From NCBI RefSeq assembly GCF_022682495.2, contig NC_071388.1:11561171-11625170 (forward strand): a stretch of 64,000 bases of DNA, given 5' to 3'. The notes under the pieces are model-generated. The model did not search any database, had not been told where the DNA came from, and saw nothing but the letters and a program-made list of their open reading frames with translations. Source of the stretch: Desmodus rotundus (lineage: Eukaryota; Chordata; Mammalia; Chiroptera; Phyllostomidae). The position numbers and the translations under genes were made by a program. This document shows, piece by piece, positions 45,906 to 57,589 of this stretch. How positions within the stretch are numbered: position 1 is the first letter of the stretch; the number at the start of each line of letters is the position of its first letter.

Positions 45906-48044
45906 GTTGTCTTGTGAAATCATGTCTCTCATGGAACAGCGTCTTAATCTCAGTTCATAATGTGGGCTGAACCTGTGAATTAGGTTTCCAGTGCGGGAAG
46001 CCTTTGGGCATGGGTCCTGAACCTGCGAACCTGTGAACCAGCTGGCAGGCATTCTTTCTCTATACGCTATAATTGTTTAAGTGTGAAGTCCTGGGGCATC
46101 CTTTAAAGTCTCGCTCAGACCACATTGTGAAAGACTCTGATGGATGCATCAGAAACACGGATCTGTCATGTTCTGTGCAGGTGTTCTCAGCTGGTGGAGA
46201 GATACCAACCTCCCTCAGCAAGGATTTAAACACACGTTTCTTTCACACCATAGAGGTCAGAGAAACATCCTCAGAATCTCCATGATTTATCTGGTGTGAG
46301 AAATGGCTCAGTCTAGGTCTTTTTCTATTCAAATTCATTCATTAATTCATTCCAAATCCAACCTTGAAGTTCACGTTATGTTGCTGGGGGGAGGGTCATC
46401 TTGTCACCAAATTAATATATATTTATGAAACTCTAAGGAGGAATGAGAATTTTTCCTTAATTTAGGGACAGGCAGATCTTGTAAAATAAATAAAATTAAT
46501 ATGTTACTTTTCACCTCTCTAAGGAAATACTCTCATTTTAAAAAAAAACCCAAGGACCTGTCATTCTGTTTTATCCTGCTTTTGATAAATCATCTTCTAC
46601 CAAGAAATATTTCTCTATGTTCTAAAACTATGTGTTTTACACATAAATGGCAATCGACACTCAAGTTCAGGATTGGGGAGTATTAAGGAGTGGTGGGGAC
46701 TGTGGTAAAGAAAAGAGTATGGTTTCTCCTTGTTGGAGAGCCCTTACATAGATTGAGCCAATTGTTGTCATACAGGAATGTGAGCCCAGTGTTGCTAGAT
46801 CTTTCCATTTTTTCAGGGGAAGCCAGAAATCTGGATTTTTATGCGAAATCTCCCAGTTTTAAATGTTGGTAACATTTAAAAAAACATACAGGAGCCAAAG
46901 AAAACATACCTCTTGGCCAGGTTCAGCTTACAAGTTGCCAGTTTGCAACCTCTGTTCCAGAGACCTGGAGCTGGGGCCCGACAACAACAGTAGCGATTGC
47001 TCAGTAACGGTTGCTCCCCGAGGACCTGTGGCCCTTTACAGAAATGAAACCTTGGTAGCACTTCTCTGGCAGCCTGCCCTCCTCTATCCAGATTCCAAAG
47101 GTGGCAAGTCTATCATGCTCCCTGCAGGGGTCTCACCGCATGCCTTTAACCATGAACTTTCCCACCAGGCCATGCATTCCTTAAAAGCAGGGGAAGTCTG
47201 TTCACGCAAATTGTATAGTAACTGAGATGTGTTAATTGCCACGAATAAGCCCCACTTTACCAAGAATATTTCTATAATAGAACTTACAACATTCCTCCCA
47301 TATATTCTGAGAGAAGACCCTCTCAAAACACTGACTGACTTTTTTTTTTTTAACGTAAGTGAAATAATTTTTGATCTGGCTAAGCAATCCTTTGACCAAC
47401 TCAGAAGAGTTAATTCTCTGCTGTTAGGAACGCAGCACAGCAGAGCCGAGAACAGAAACAAATTGATAAAGTGTTGCAAGATCACGTAGTAGGTATTGAG
47501 TAACTACTGTGTGTCCCAAACTACAGATGCAAAAGTAAGCCTGCAGGATGTGAGGAACAGTGCCTGTCAAAATCCGCACAGGCGCCCACACACAGGTATT
47601 GGGACCCGGTCCCCTGGGGTGGAGGGCACCTCAGCCATGCTTCCCTGGGTGCACGGCTGAGGTGTCTCCTCTGAGGGGGCTCCAGAGACAGGTCTGACTG
47701 TGCACCCCTGCCACTCCCAGGGTCTCTCTCTCTTTGTTTTCCAGATTTTCAAATCTCTCTGCTTATGTCTTGTGCGTAAATCCCAGAAGGGACCTTGGAC
47801 TGCATATATGCTTTAAAATAACATAGAAAGAGGAAAGTTACTAAGTGCCAAGGAGTAACTTATACAATGTAAGCTTTTAGGAATTATAATTTTGCACTGG
47901 TGTCATTTTAGGAAAGCAATTATAGAGTTACTGTAGTAGTGATAGCTGCTCTTTATGGAGTGGGGACTATATATATTAAATATTATTCATGTGTTTCTCT
48001 GTTGAATTGTTACAAAAAATGATCAGGGGATGATTAAATATTTT
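45906..48044. other. Unassigned sequence, no gene seen
   Basis: 45906-46060 may be further antisense repeat. 46500-47500 has opposed frames of 120 and 133 codons (46863-47225 plus, 47084-47485 minus) that overlap and resemble no protein I know. 47560-47760 is GC-rich with no recognised feature. Confidence 0.4.
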
Positions 48045-48258
48045 GGATGCTTTACATGTGTTACCATTTGATTACTCACTAAAAAAATAACTAAATACAA
48101 TAACAAGAAATGTATTATTACTTTATGTAACATTTGGGGAAAACGAGACTTAAAGAGGCTTAACGGTTTTACTGAAATGTATCTAGTTGGTGAAGGCCTG
48201 GGCTTGAACTTCACACCCATGAAAAGTCATGAGTTTTCCATCACACTACTATGTCTCT
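48045..48258 (-). repeat. MIR SINE, antisense
   Basis: Antisense MIR: 'GCTTTACATGTGTTACCATT', 'GGGGAAAACGAGACTTAAAG', 'GGCTTAACGGTTTTACTGAA', 'GAAGGCCTGGGCTTGAACTT', 'TTTCCATCACACTACTATGT'. Confidence 0.75.
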
Positions 48259-49202
48259 TCTGCTGGGATCTAAAACAGTTTCACTCAGTGATTGCTATTT
48301 GAGGAATGTTTCACCAGTCTCCCAGTTGCCTCATACACTCGTGTATAAATTAGAAATAATTTGGCCACAAGTAATTATTTCTAACAGAAAGCCTAACAGT
48401 GGATTAAAGAATGTTGCAATTTGTTTTTGGTAAGACCCTAATCTGAGACAGAGACCAGTGTCGCAAGTTTTCACAGGCAGCGTTCTGGAAATACCACCTT
48501 CGAATGCGAAGGAAGCAGGAGTCCAGGTAGAGGGAGCTGATTGAGGTTTAGTTTCAGTAAGACCTCAGACAAGTTTGTGGGAAGCTCCAAGAAGTGGGGG
48601 GGGCTCTTCAGACTTATCTTGTGTTGAGGGGAGACCCATAGGACTTTTACCCCCACATAAACCAGTCTCTGGACACAGGCTTCCCCAGGAAGGGGACATA
48701 TCCTTGGGGTGAGAAGGTGTTCTTCAGCTGATGCAGTTCTGGAAGAGGGTTTGACAGCTCAGAGACACCAGCTCATAATTGTTCTAGAAGCTGGGAGGAC
48801 AAATCCTGAAATCTGACTGGGGAAGTTCAGCCACTCAATGATGTCGAGACTTCTGTATGCCTGTTTCTCTCAGTCTTTCTTCACGATCGCAAGATGGCAA
48901 CTGCAACTGTAGGTGCCAAGCTAAGAGCAAGGGGGAAGGGTGTGGTGACGGTGACCACGGTTCCCCTTATCAGAAAAGGAAGGCCCTTCCCTAGATGTGG
49001 CTTTTTCCTTCTTGTAGATTAGAACTGGTGTGAGGGCAAGGGAGATTGACTAATTAATATCTACCTAAATGACACGGGTATATTGACAAATTTCGATTAA
49101 TTCTCTGAGGCTGGGAACATTATTGCCTGATGAAGTTTACTCATAAAGGAGAAGCAGAAAACTGATGTGTCATAAGCAAAACACCAGTATTGTCCACAGG
49201 CC
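48259..49202. other. Unassigned; old repeat likely at 48860-49010
   Basis: No gene. 'GCAAGATGGCAACTGCAACT' and the following bases resemble an old interspersed repeat that I cannot name. Confidence 0.35.
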
Positions 49203-49213
49203 ATTTTATTCTT

Positions 49214-49980
49214 TTTTATTTTTTTTTTAAATTTATTGGGGTGACATTGGTGACTAAGATCATATGGGTTTCAAGTGCAGATTTCTATGATACATCATCT
49301 GTATATTGCATTGTGTGCCCACCACCCCAAGCCCAACCATCTTTCGTCACCCTGTATCTGGCCCCCTTTGCCCTTTACTAACCTCCCAACCCCCTTCTCT
49401 CTGGTCACCACTGCACTGTTGTCTGTGTCCATGAGTTTCAGTGTTATGTCCCACAGATGAGTGAAATCATGTGGTGCTTAGCTTTTCCGTCTGACTTATT
49501 TTGCTTAGCACAATATTCTCAAGGTCCATCCGTGTTGTTGCAAATGATGGTATTTCATCTTCCCATATGGCTGAGGAGTATTCCATGGTTTGCGTGAATC
49601 GCATCTTCTTTATCCAATCACCTGCTGAAGGACATGTGGCTTGCTTCCATGCTGTGGCGTCTGTGCGTGCTGCTGCAATGAACACAGGGGAGCATACACC
49701 TTTGCGAATAAAGGTGTTCAAGTTTTCCACGTACATACCCAGAAGAAGGGTTACTGGGTCATGTGGTACCTCTACTCTTAATTTTTTGAGGAACTTCAAT
49801 GCTGTTTTTCACAGTGGATGTACCACTTTACATTCCCACCAACAGTGAATGGGGGTTTCCTTTTCTCCACAACCTCTCCAACATTTATTATTACCTGTCT
49901 GGTTGACAACTGCCATTCTTACATGTGTGAGGTGGTATCTCATGGTAGTTTTGGCTTACATTTCCCTAGGAGCTAGTGAA
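49214..49980 (-). mobile_element. 5'-truncated LINE-1 with target duplication
   Basis: Poly-T left border, 3' UTR, then ORF2 C-terminal sequence on the minus strand (frame 49467-49799 includes 'VEVPHDPVTLLLGMY' and 'MEYSSAIWEDEIPSF'). Flanked by an 11-bp direct repeat ATTTTATTCTT (49203-49213 and 49981-49991). The right copy is followed by AATT, so the insertion point TTCTT/AA fits the LINE-1 endonuclease preference. ORF2 is interrupted and 5'-truncated. Confidence 0.92.
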
Positions 49981-49991
49981 ATTTTATTCTT

Positions 49992-50553
49992 AATTTGTAA
50001 TCACATCGATCCCTAACCAGCATATGCTTTACAGCCGTACACAGACCATATGGGAGTTTGAGTGACGAGGGGAGGAGGGGAGGCTCAGAGGAGAACTCAT
50101 AATACCCCTTCAACTGTTGCGTATCTCAGCTCGGTCCCTCTGGACCTGCAGAATAGGATAGAAGGTGAAGAATGAAGTGAATATAAAAATAGAACAAGGA
50201 TAACACACCGATTTTATGGGAATTCCAACCTTATAACCAATAAGTACTAAAAGAATGAGCAAACCTGGTTCTATCTAATGAGAACTAAATTCTGCCTTCA
50301 TTCATGTCAATATCTGTTTGCACCATCAAATACATTTAGCTTCTTATTAACATTGCTCAGTGCTGTTGCTTATTTGCATTGATATTGGACAAGAGTACAT
50401 CTGAGGTAAATTAGCCTAGTAAGTCTTGTAAATGGGGTTGTAGAGTCCTAGTAATTTAGGGCTGGAGAGTCTTTAGAAATTATGCAATGCAAACTCATCT
50501 TTTTATAGGAAACTGAGATCAACAAGGGGTAAGTTGTCCAAAATAAATACATT
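49992..50553. other. Unassigned; possible MIR piece at 50455-50525
   Basis: No gene. 'GGCTGGAGAGTCTTTAGAAA' with 'TATAGGAAACTGAGATCAAC' is MIR-like in antisense, but weak. Confidence 0.35.
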
Positions 50554-50563
50554 TATGAACTTT

Positions 50564-53097
50564 CTTTTAAATTATACTTTATTGATTATGCTATTATAGT
50601 CATCCTGATTTTCTCCCTTTGCCCCTCCTCCACATAGCGCCCCCTATTCCCTCAGGCAATCTCCGCACTGTTGTTCAAGTCCATGGGTCATGTGTATAAA
50701 TTCTTTGGCTACGCCATTTCCTATACTATTTTACATTCCCATGGCTATTATCTAACTACCTATATGTACTTCTTAATCCCCTCAGCTCTTCCCCCATTTC
50801 CCCAGCCCCCCTCCCACCTGGCAACTATGAAAACATTTGCTCTCTGTATCCATGATTCTTTCTCTGTTCTTCTTTGCTTAGTTTGTTTTTTATATTCAAT
50901 TGTTGATAGATTTGTATTTTTTTGGTATTTTATTATTCATGGTTTTGATCTTTTTTTTCCTTAAATAAGTCCCTTTAACATTTCATGTAATAATAGCTTG
51001 GTTGTGATGAACTCCTTTAGCTTTTTCATATCTGGGAAGCTCTTTATCTGCCCTTTGATTCTAAATGCTAGCTTTGCTGGGTAGAGCAATCTTGGCTGTA
51101 GGTCCCTGCTTTTCATGACTTTGAATATTTTTTGCCAATGCTTTTGAGCCTGCAAAGTTTACTTTGAGAAATCAGCTAACAGTCTAGTGGGAACTCCCCT
51201 GTAGGTCACTAACTGCTTTTCTCTTGCTACTTTTAAGATTCTCTCTTTATCTTTAACCTTTGGCATCTTAATTATTATGTGTCTTGGAGTGGGTCTCTTT
51301 GCATCCATCTGTGCTTGTTTGTTTTGAATATCTATTTCCTTCACCATGTTAAGGAAGTTTTCTTTCATTATTGTTTCAAAGAAATTCCCAATTTCTTGCT
51401 CTTTCTCTTCTACTTCTGGCACCCCTATGATGTGAATGTTGGACCTCTTGAAGTTGACCCAGAGGCTGCTTACACTATCCTTGTTTTTTTGGATTCTTTT
51501 ATCCTCTCGTTGTTCTGATTAGTTGTTTTTTTTTGTTTCCTTAGATTCCATATCTTTGATTTGAGTCTCAGCTTCATCCACGCTGCTGTTGTTTCCCTGT
51601 AAATTGTTCTTTATTTCAATTAGTGTATCCTTCATTTCTGACTGGATCTTTTTTATGCTGTTGAGGTCCTCACTAAGTTCCTTGAGCATCCTTTTAACCA
51701 GTGTTTTGAACTCTGCATCTGATAAATTGCTCATTTCCATTTCATTTATCTCTATTTCTGGAGTTTTGATCTGTTCTTTCATTTGGGCCATGTTTCTTTG
51801 TCTCCTTATTTTGGCAGACTCTCTGAGTTTGTTTGTATGTATTAGAGCTTCTTTGACTCCAGGTCTTGATAGTGTGGCCTAATGTAGTAGGTGTCCTATA
51901 GGATCCAGTGGCACAGCCTCCTTTATCACCCAAGTTGGGTACTTGAGGTGCACCCGTTGTGTGAGCTGAGTACACCCTCCTCTTCTAGTGGTTGCTGTTG
52001 GCAGGTCAATGGGAAAGATTCACCCAGGCCAGTCCAGGCCAGCTGCAATGATTAGCTATGACCACTTACCACCAACCTTCCCCCTCTGTGGAGGATCAGC
52101 TAGCAGGGACAGAGTAGTGGTGTTCTGACATGGTCTGTAGCTATCCACTGGGTGCACTGGCCCTGGGGTTTCCCAAGTGGTACAGGCCAAGGTCAGCCCT
52201 CACTCTGTTTTTCCCAGGGCCACCCTGCCTGAGCTATACAGCAATCTGACATGGCTGCTGCTTGTGTTGGGCTTGGAGATTCCAAGGTGAAGACAAGCTG
52301 TGAATCTAGGCTAGCTGCTGCTAGTGCTGGGTCTGGGGTCACTTAGCAAGAGGTAGGGGGATTGGGGCCTAGGGGCTTACTGAGGCCAGTTGCTGCTTAT
52401 TTGAGAGAATTTAGGGAGTTGTGAAGCATGAGCCAAGACCAGCTATACATATGGAAAAACAGTTTGGGTGGGCCAAGAAGTTGGGTGGGGCAGAGTCTCT
52501 GGGGATCTCCAAGGCAGGTCAAACAATGTTAAGCAGGTTGGTGGAGTCTCAGGTATGGCTCCAGCTTGCTGGCTATGTGCTGAGAGGGTTTAGAAAAAGG
52601 ACAATAGCTTCTGCTTGCCTCGATGCTATATACTTCGTTTTCTCCCTGTGTACCACTGGTGCCTTTCCAGCTACTGTGCTGGTACTGGAGCTCAGAGAGA
52701 GTGAGTCTCAGTAGCTGAGTCTGTGGATTCTTTAAGAGGAACTGCTTGGGGCTCTAGAAGTTTCTTCTACTGATTCAACCCCACTGATTTTTGCATCCAG
52801 AAGTTGCGGGGACTTATCTTGCTGGCCCTGGAACCTTGGGCTGGGGACCTGGATATGTGGCTGGGACTTCTCGCTCCTGAGATATCCCTCCCAAATTTTT
52901 TATCCATCACACGTGGGTGAGGGGCCGGCCTGCTCCATGTCTGGGCCCCTCCTGCCAGTCTGGATGGATGTGGTTTCTTTAATTCTGTAGTTGTCAGACT
53001 TCATTCAACTTGATTTCTGATGGCTCTGAGTGACAGCTGTTCTATATTTTAGTTGTAATTTTGATGTGGTTGTGTGAAGAGGCAAGGCATGTCTAGG
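50564..53097 (-). mobile_element. Full-length HAL1-type LINE-1 derivative (ORF1, no ORF2)
   Basis: On the minus strand: a GC-richer 5' region (53097 to about 51890) that starts with sequence typical of LINE-1 5' ends ('CACAACCACATCAAAATTAC'), one ORF1 frame (to 50961), a short spacer with 'ATCTATCAACAATTGAAT', and then the 3' UTR directly. The roughly 3.8-kb ORF2 is absent. It is about 2.53 kb long. The 10-base repeat TATGAACTTT flanks it (50554-50563 and 53098-53107); the right copy continues TT then AAAA, the LINE-1 endonuclease site. ORF1-only elements with LINE-1 ends are called HAL1 (half-LINE-1). They presumably borrow reverse transcriptase from full LINE-1s. Confidence 0.88.
50961..51791 (-). 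pseudogene. LINE-1 ORF1 (RNA-binding protein) of the HAL1 element
   Basis: ORF1p is the nucleic-acid chaperone that coats LINE-1 RNA as a trimer. From the ATG at 51791 the frame runs 276 codons to its natural stop at 50961-50963, all in one frame. The N-terminal part is a charged coiled coil ('MKDTLIEIKNNLQGNNSSVD'); then the RRM-like part with 'RPTPRHIIIKMPKVKDKE'; then the C-terminal domain with 'SRDLQPRLLYPAKLAF'. There are two premature in-frame stops, at about 51519-51521 and 51159-51161, and no frameshift. Coding sequence in this frame goes on upstream to about 51885 without an ATG, so the original start may be lost. Confidence 0.88.
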
Positions 53098-53107
53098 TAT
53101 GAACTTT

Positions 53108-53693
53108 TTAAAAGTCCTTTATTTTCCTTTTCCATTAAGCAACAGTTATGTGTTTTAATGGTCTTGGACTTTTCTGTGGGCAGTTTGAGTGGAGTAATTT
53201 TTATACATGCAAAGTGTTGAAACAATTCATTTGTATTCAGGGAAAAGAAAAAGAGATAGCTTAAGTAATTATTATGAGATTGAAGTGTACTGCATGAGCC
53301 AAACAAATCAAACATTAGAACTACCACCTGTTTTTTGACAAAGTAATTATTTAAAAATAATACTTGGTGATTGTTACTTTATTTACAGCACAATTAACAT
53401 GTTTCTGAGTCAGCAAAATACAACAGATATTTTAGCAAGCATCTATTCAATTTGGTGATTTCCCAACAGTCCAAATCTAAACATAAATTTCAATGTGAAA
53501 GTTTGTTTAAGGGGAAAACCTATCCAAAGAGAAACATTTGTTTCATGTGTAGTGGGGAAATATTGATCTGTGATTAGGTTGGTGCAGAAAGCTGAGAGTT
53601 TTATAAAAATTTGCACTGGCTGGTTGTTTCATGTGATCCAAGTGAAGGAACTATTTGAAAAAAAAACCCCGATGGGATGGGTTAATCACTTTT
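53108..53693. other. Unassigned AT-rich sequence
   Basis: No gene. 'TTAGGTTGGTGCAGAAAG' at 53576 resembles one end of an Hsmar1/MADE1-type mariner, but no matching right end was found. Confidence 0.4.
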
Positions 53694-53707
53694 AAAAATT
53701 CTACTTT

Positions 53708-53902
53708 GGCCCTGGATGGTGTGGCTCAGTGGACTGAGTACCAGCCTGTGAACCACACGGTCACTGGTTCGATTCCCCATCAGGGTTGGGGTCAGGTCCC
53801 TGGGGGGGGGGCACAGAAGAAGCAACGACACATTGATGTGTCACTCCCTCTCTTTCTCCTTCCCTTCTCCTCTGTCTAAAAATAAAATAAATAAAATGTT
53901 TG
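53708..53902 (+). repeat. Ves-type tRNA SINE with target duplication
   Basis: Head GGCCCTGGATGGTGTGGCTC, 'TCACTGGTTCGATTCCCCAT' (B box), a 'CAACGACACATTGATGTGTC' segment, CT-rich part, AATAAAATAAATAAAATG tail. Duplication AAAAATTCTACTTT (53694-53707) against AAAAATGCTACTTT (53903-53916), one mismatch. The 74-codon frame over it is not a gene. Confidence 0.93.
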
Positions 53903-53916
53903 AAAAATGCTACTTT

Positions 53917-54249
53917 GGCAAAAATTTTCATGAGGATTGGGTAGTTTCAGAAGTAACCTTTTTCTACTGTTGGATGTGCTAAATGGGGCGTATAAGCAGA
54001 GTCTTAGCGCGAGTGAAGTGGCCCAGGTGAATGGTGCACTCTAAACAACAAGAGCATGTGCAACAGTGATGATTGTCCGATGGACTCTTAAGATGTGTGA
54101 TGTTTTTCTAGATACATTGTTAGTTTGCATTAATTAGCAGACTATCCAAATTATTACTTTGTTTCTTTTTTCATTGCTTGTAAAATACGTATTCATTCTG
54201 ATTTAAGTTTACATCATAAAAGCTTATGTTTAAGAGGGGACTTTAGTGA
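53917..54249. other. Unassigned sequence
   Basis: No gene or named repeat. Confidence 0.4.
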
Positions 54250-54350
54250 GATTGTTGGTTAAACTTCCTTATTTTACAAAGAAATGAAGGTCAAGTGTGG
54301 TAAATGACTTGGTCGAGACCACAGAGCTAGTTAGTGACAAGCTCCCATAT
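54250..54350 (-). repeat. MIR SINE fragment, antisense
   Basis: 'CCTTATTTTACAAAGAAATG', 'AAATGACTTGGTCGAGACCA' and 'CAGAGCTAGTTAGTGACAAG' are the antisense core of MIR (TTACAGATGAGGAAACTGAG...CACAGCTAGTAAGTGGCAG). Confidence 0.7.
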
Positions 54351-55454
54351 CTTTTCATTGAATTGCATTGGTCTATGAAGAGAGACGGGGTCTCCCTCAG
54401 TCTCTGTTTGATCATAGCCTACAAGATTAGATTCTTTGAACCGACATGTTTTTTATCTTTGAGAACAGGATGGTATGTGAGGGACAGACTAAGGAACAAC
54501 TATTAAAAATGATCATATGAGAGAGGAAACAGAAATGTTATAAAATACAGAGGTTTAATATACTTGTTGGAGGAGCAAAGAACATATACCAATGGACCTT
54601 AAGGACTGAACTTTGATACATGAAACATTTTAGGAGCTGAAGTTCATATTGCCCGTTTGGAATTATCAAGACATCTCCATAGATGTATGTCACACATTCA
54701 AACACCTAAAATCTTCAGGGAAAGAAAGTCTACAGGGGAGACTGAAATCTGAATAGGACCAGTTTTGCACACAAACCGGAGCACTGAGAAGCAAAATGCG
54801 GTTCAGTGATAGGCAAAGATTTCGTGGGACTTCTGATAGAAAATAATGTATTGATATAATTAAAATCAGTGCATTGTATAGCATAGAGTTGAATTATATT
54901 TTATTAAAGTAATTCTAATATTCTGGCTCTTAGAAATTCAAGTTTTGCTACTTCTCTCTAACTCCAGTTAGAGGTGGATTGATGGTAACAGCAATTAACT
55001 ATTAATTCAAGTAAACATTGTCTTTCCTCTTTCAATTTATAACTAGAATGTGTTTTCAGTCATAAAGTCATTGTAGACATATTCTATTACTATGACTTAG
55101 GAATTTTCAGCATAGGATATTTGTGATATTTGTTGCTTATAATCATTGTTTTATGGTAAAATATGATGTAGGCTCTAGCCAAACTTGACAAGTAGGACAC
55201 ATCAGCATCAAATTATTTTAAATGAAATATTTCATGATTTTTATGTAACTGATAAGTAAAACTCCATATAGCCATGGATTACAAAAAAATACTCCTTAAA
55301 TCAATAGAGAACTGGAAAGATTGATTTATTCTAACTTTCCTGCCTCCTTCCCTTCTCCAAATTAGACAAAGCTTGGCATGATTCATTTTTCTTGTGAGAT
55401 AGAAGTTCAAACACACAATCTTTGAATTGTTATAAATACTAATAATTCTGAGGT
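54351..55454. other. Unassigned AT-rich sequence
   Basis: No gene or named repeat over 1.1 kb. Confidence 0.4.
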
Positions 55455-55468
55455 AAAAATGTGCCCTC

Positions 55469-55657
55469 AGTGGCCCTGGCTGGTGGAGGGGTGGGGGGAG
55501 GGGAATAATGGGGGAAAGAAGGGGAAGGGTCATCAAAGAACATGTATAAAGGACCCGTGGATGCAGCCAAAGCGGGGGAGGATTGAGAGTGGGAGGTGGG
55601 GGAGAGTTGGGGGGGAAGGATGGAGACAACTGTACTTGAACAGCAATAAAACTAAAT
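55469..55657 (+). mobile_element. SINE-head / LINE-1-tail chimeric insertion
   Basis: A 189-bp insertion between exact 14-bp copies of AAAAATGTGCCCTC (55455-55468 and 55658-55671). The first 17 or so bases, AGTGGCCCTGGCTGGTG, match the start of a Ves SINE (GGCCCTGGCTGGTGTGGC). From 55486 the sequence is LINE-1 3' UTR ('GGGGGAAAGAAGGGGAAGGG', 'GGAGGTGGGGGAGAGTTGGG', 'ACTGTACTTGAACAGCAATA'), ending in an AATAAAACTAAAT tail. It is read as one retrotransposition event whose cDNA joined two templates. Overlapping proline-rich or glycine-rich frames on both strands are artefacts. Confidence 0.85.
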
Positions 55658-55671
55658 AAAAATGTGCCCTC

Positions 55672-57589
55672 GAATCTTGAAACTGAGGTTTCCAGAGTTG
55701 AGAAAAGCAGTGTTTGGAAGGATTCCCCTGATCGACCATGAATTCCTGACTAGACAATAAACAATGCTGTTGTGGGCACAGAAATACTCATAAATATCGT
55801 TTGTTCCTTGAAGCGATCTAGAAATACGCACTCCTTTACCTGTGACTTTTTTTCACTGTAAAACAATTAGGTCAACGCACTCTCATGCCATCGTCTGCTC
55901 TCTTCTGTTAAATCCTTCCCCCGGTCATGTCTTCCATAGTGACATGCAGGGTCAGAATGGAGAGAGGGGGAACCATTTCTTGTCTGTTACATTCTTTATG
56001 ATGGGTCTCTGCTATCAGTTGCATAAGACACAGTCACCTCAAACGCCTACCCTCGACATTAAAATAAAACGTCAAAACAGTCAGAAGTTAATTCTCCAAT
56101 ATTAGAGTCAGAACCATCTGAGTCTAGGGCTACTCACAGAAACTGCTGTTACAGAAGACTTGGAGGGCAGTGGATAGTCCAAGAGCAACACAGCCCTGTG
56201 ACAAGCCCAGCGCCCACATCAAAGCAGGCCAAGGCGTTAGACGGCTGCCACTGGGAATAGAGCTTCCAGGCTCTCTGTATATGCCACCAAAAGAAAAGTA
56301 GAGCAGTGACAATAGAAAGGCAATGAAACAAAGCTGCATTAGTGTATCCCTTAATTTAACAATTTGCGTGTCTGAAACAATTTATTTTAAAAGGACACTT
56401 AATGTAAACAGATTTCCACTGAAGGCCTTAAGATTGACTTGTCAAAATTACTGTGTATATTGTAAGAATAACTTATACATGTTATGTGTTTATACATTAT
56501 TTTTTGTAGTATGCAGGTAAATTATCTATCTTTGATCTTTCAGGAACTATGTTGAAAATCACTGCATTTATACTTGGAGAGATAAAAGAATTGGAAATGG
56601 CTTATACTGTGATGGTCTAGCATGGTATAAAATCCATGGAATGACTTACTCCATATAAACAGGTGATCCAGTAATTTCCAATAAACAACGTAGACTCAAA
56701 CATGGAGGTGTGGAATAATTTATTAAACTCTCTGGCATATTTATGCCTTATGCTTTCTATTTTTGTAGGCCTGGCAAAGCTCAGATGCTGCTGGATGTTG
56801 CTGTTGCGTTAATGTGGCCACAGCAGGGTAAAACAACTGTGATACCCCTAAAATGGAGCAAATATAATATCTATGTATTAATAGAACTTAATAGTAATTT
56901 AGTTCCATGTTTTTTTCTTGCTTTTTAACTCATATTTGTTCTTAAATCCCCCTTTAAAAATTTGCAAGTTGATAGAAGATTAAATATTTAAAGAAAAAAG
57001 TGAGAAAAATGAATGAAAGGATTATAAATCCTAAGCTTTACACTGTAGAATAAACTAAAAATTAAAATATCCCAAAGAGTAACATTGCTTTGTAGATCAG
57101 AGCAATGGTCAAGCAGCCCGCTCCCCCCAGCACACACACACCGCTGGCGCGGCATTCAGTGGGAAACCTCCCGAGATGCTCACTGATTCCAAAGCCATGC
57201 AAGGCCTGGCACGGCAGAGAAGTCAGGGTATCAGTCCCTGGGAGATGCGTCCTGATCCCATGACTGTGAAGCTTCTAAGCTCTAAGATTTCCCAAGAGCC
57301 TGCCCTCTCCATAGTCATTTGACAGGACAGAAACTTAGCTCCATTCGTGTGTTGCCAGCCTGTCCCCTGGCATGGTCAGGATTAGGGGCCGTGCCTTTCA
57401 GACAGCCGGAGTGGATGGCCTTGATCACAGCACTGAAACTAGTTTACACGAGACTTTGTGAGACTGCAACCTTCGTCCTGTCAGGTCTAAAGAAAGGGCT
57501 CAGTTATGGAGAAGGTAAACTTTGTCTATCAAACCTGTATAACCATTATTCCACATGAATATGGACATTACCAATTATCTGTGCTGTTT
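55672..57589. other. Unassigned sequence, no gene seen
   Basis: About 1.9 kb. Short frames on both strands (for example 55842-56105 and 56130-56339) are featureless. 57110-57310 is GC-richer without a recognised element. Confidence 0.4.

Noticed and set aside
46863..47485. Overlapping frames of 120 (plus) and 133 (minus) codons, possible exon.
   Set aside because: They lie over each other, neither shows a known domain, and there is no convincing splice or promoter context.
50445..50530. Possible MIR.
   Set aside because: Only two short matching blocks; too weak to list as a firm element.
53576..53600. TTAGGTTGGTGCAGAAAG, like one end of an Hsmar1/MADE1 mariner.
   Set aside because: No matching right end or TA pair found; only about 15 bases of similarity.
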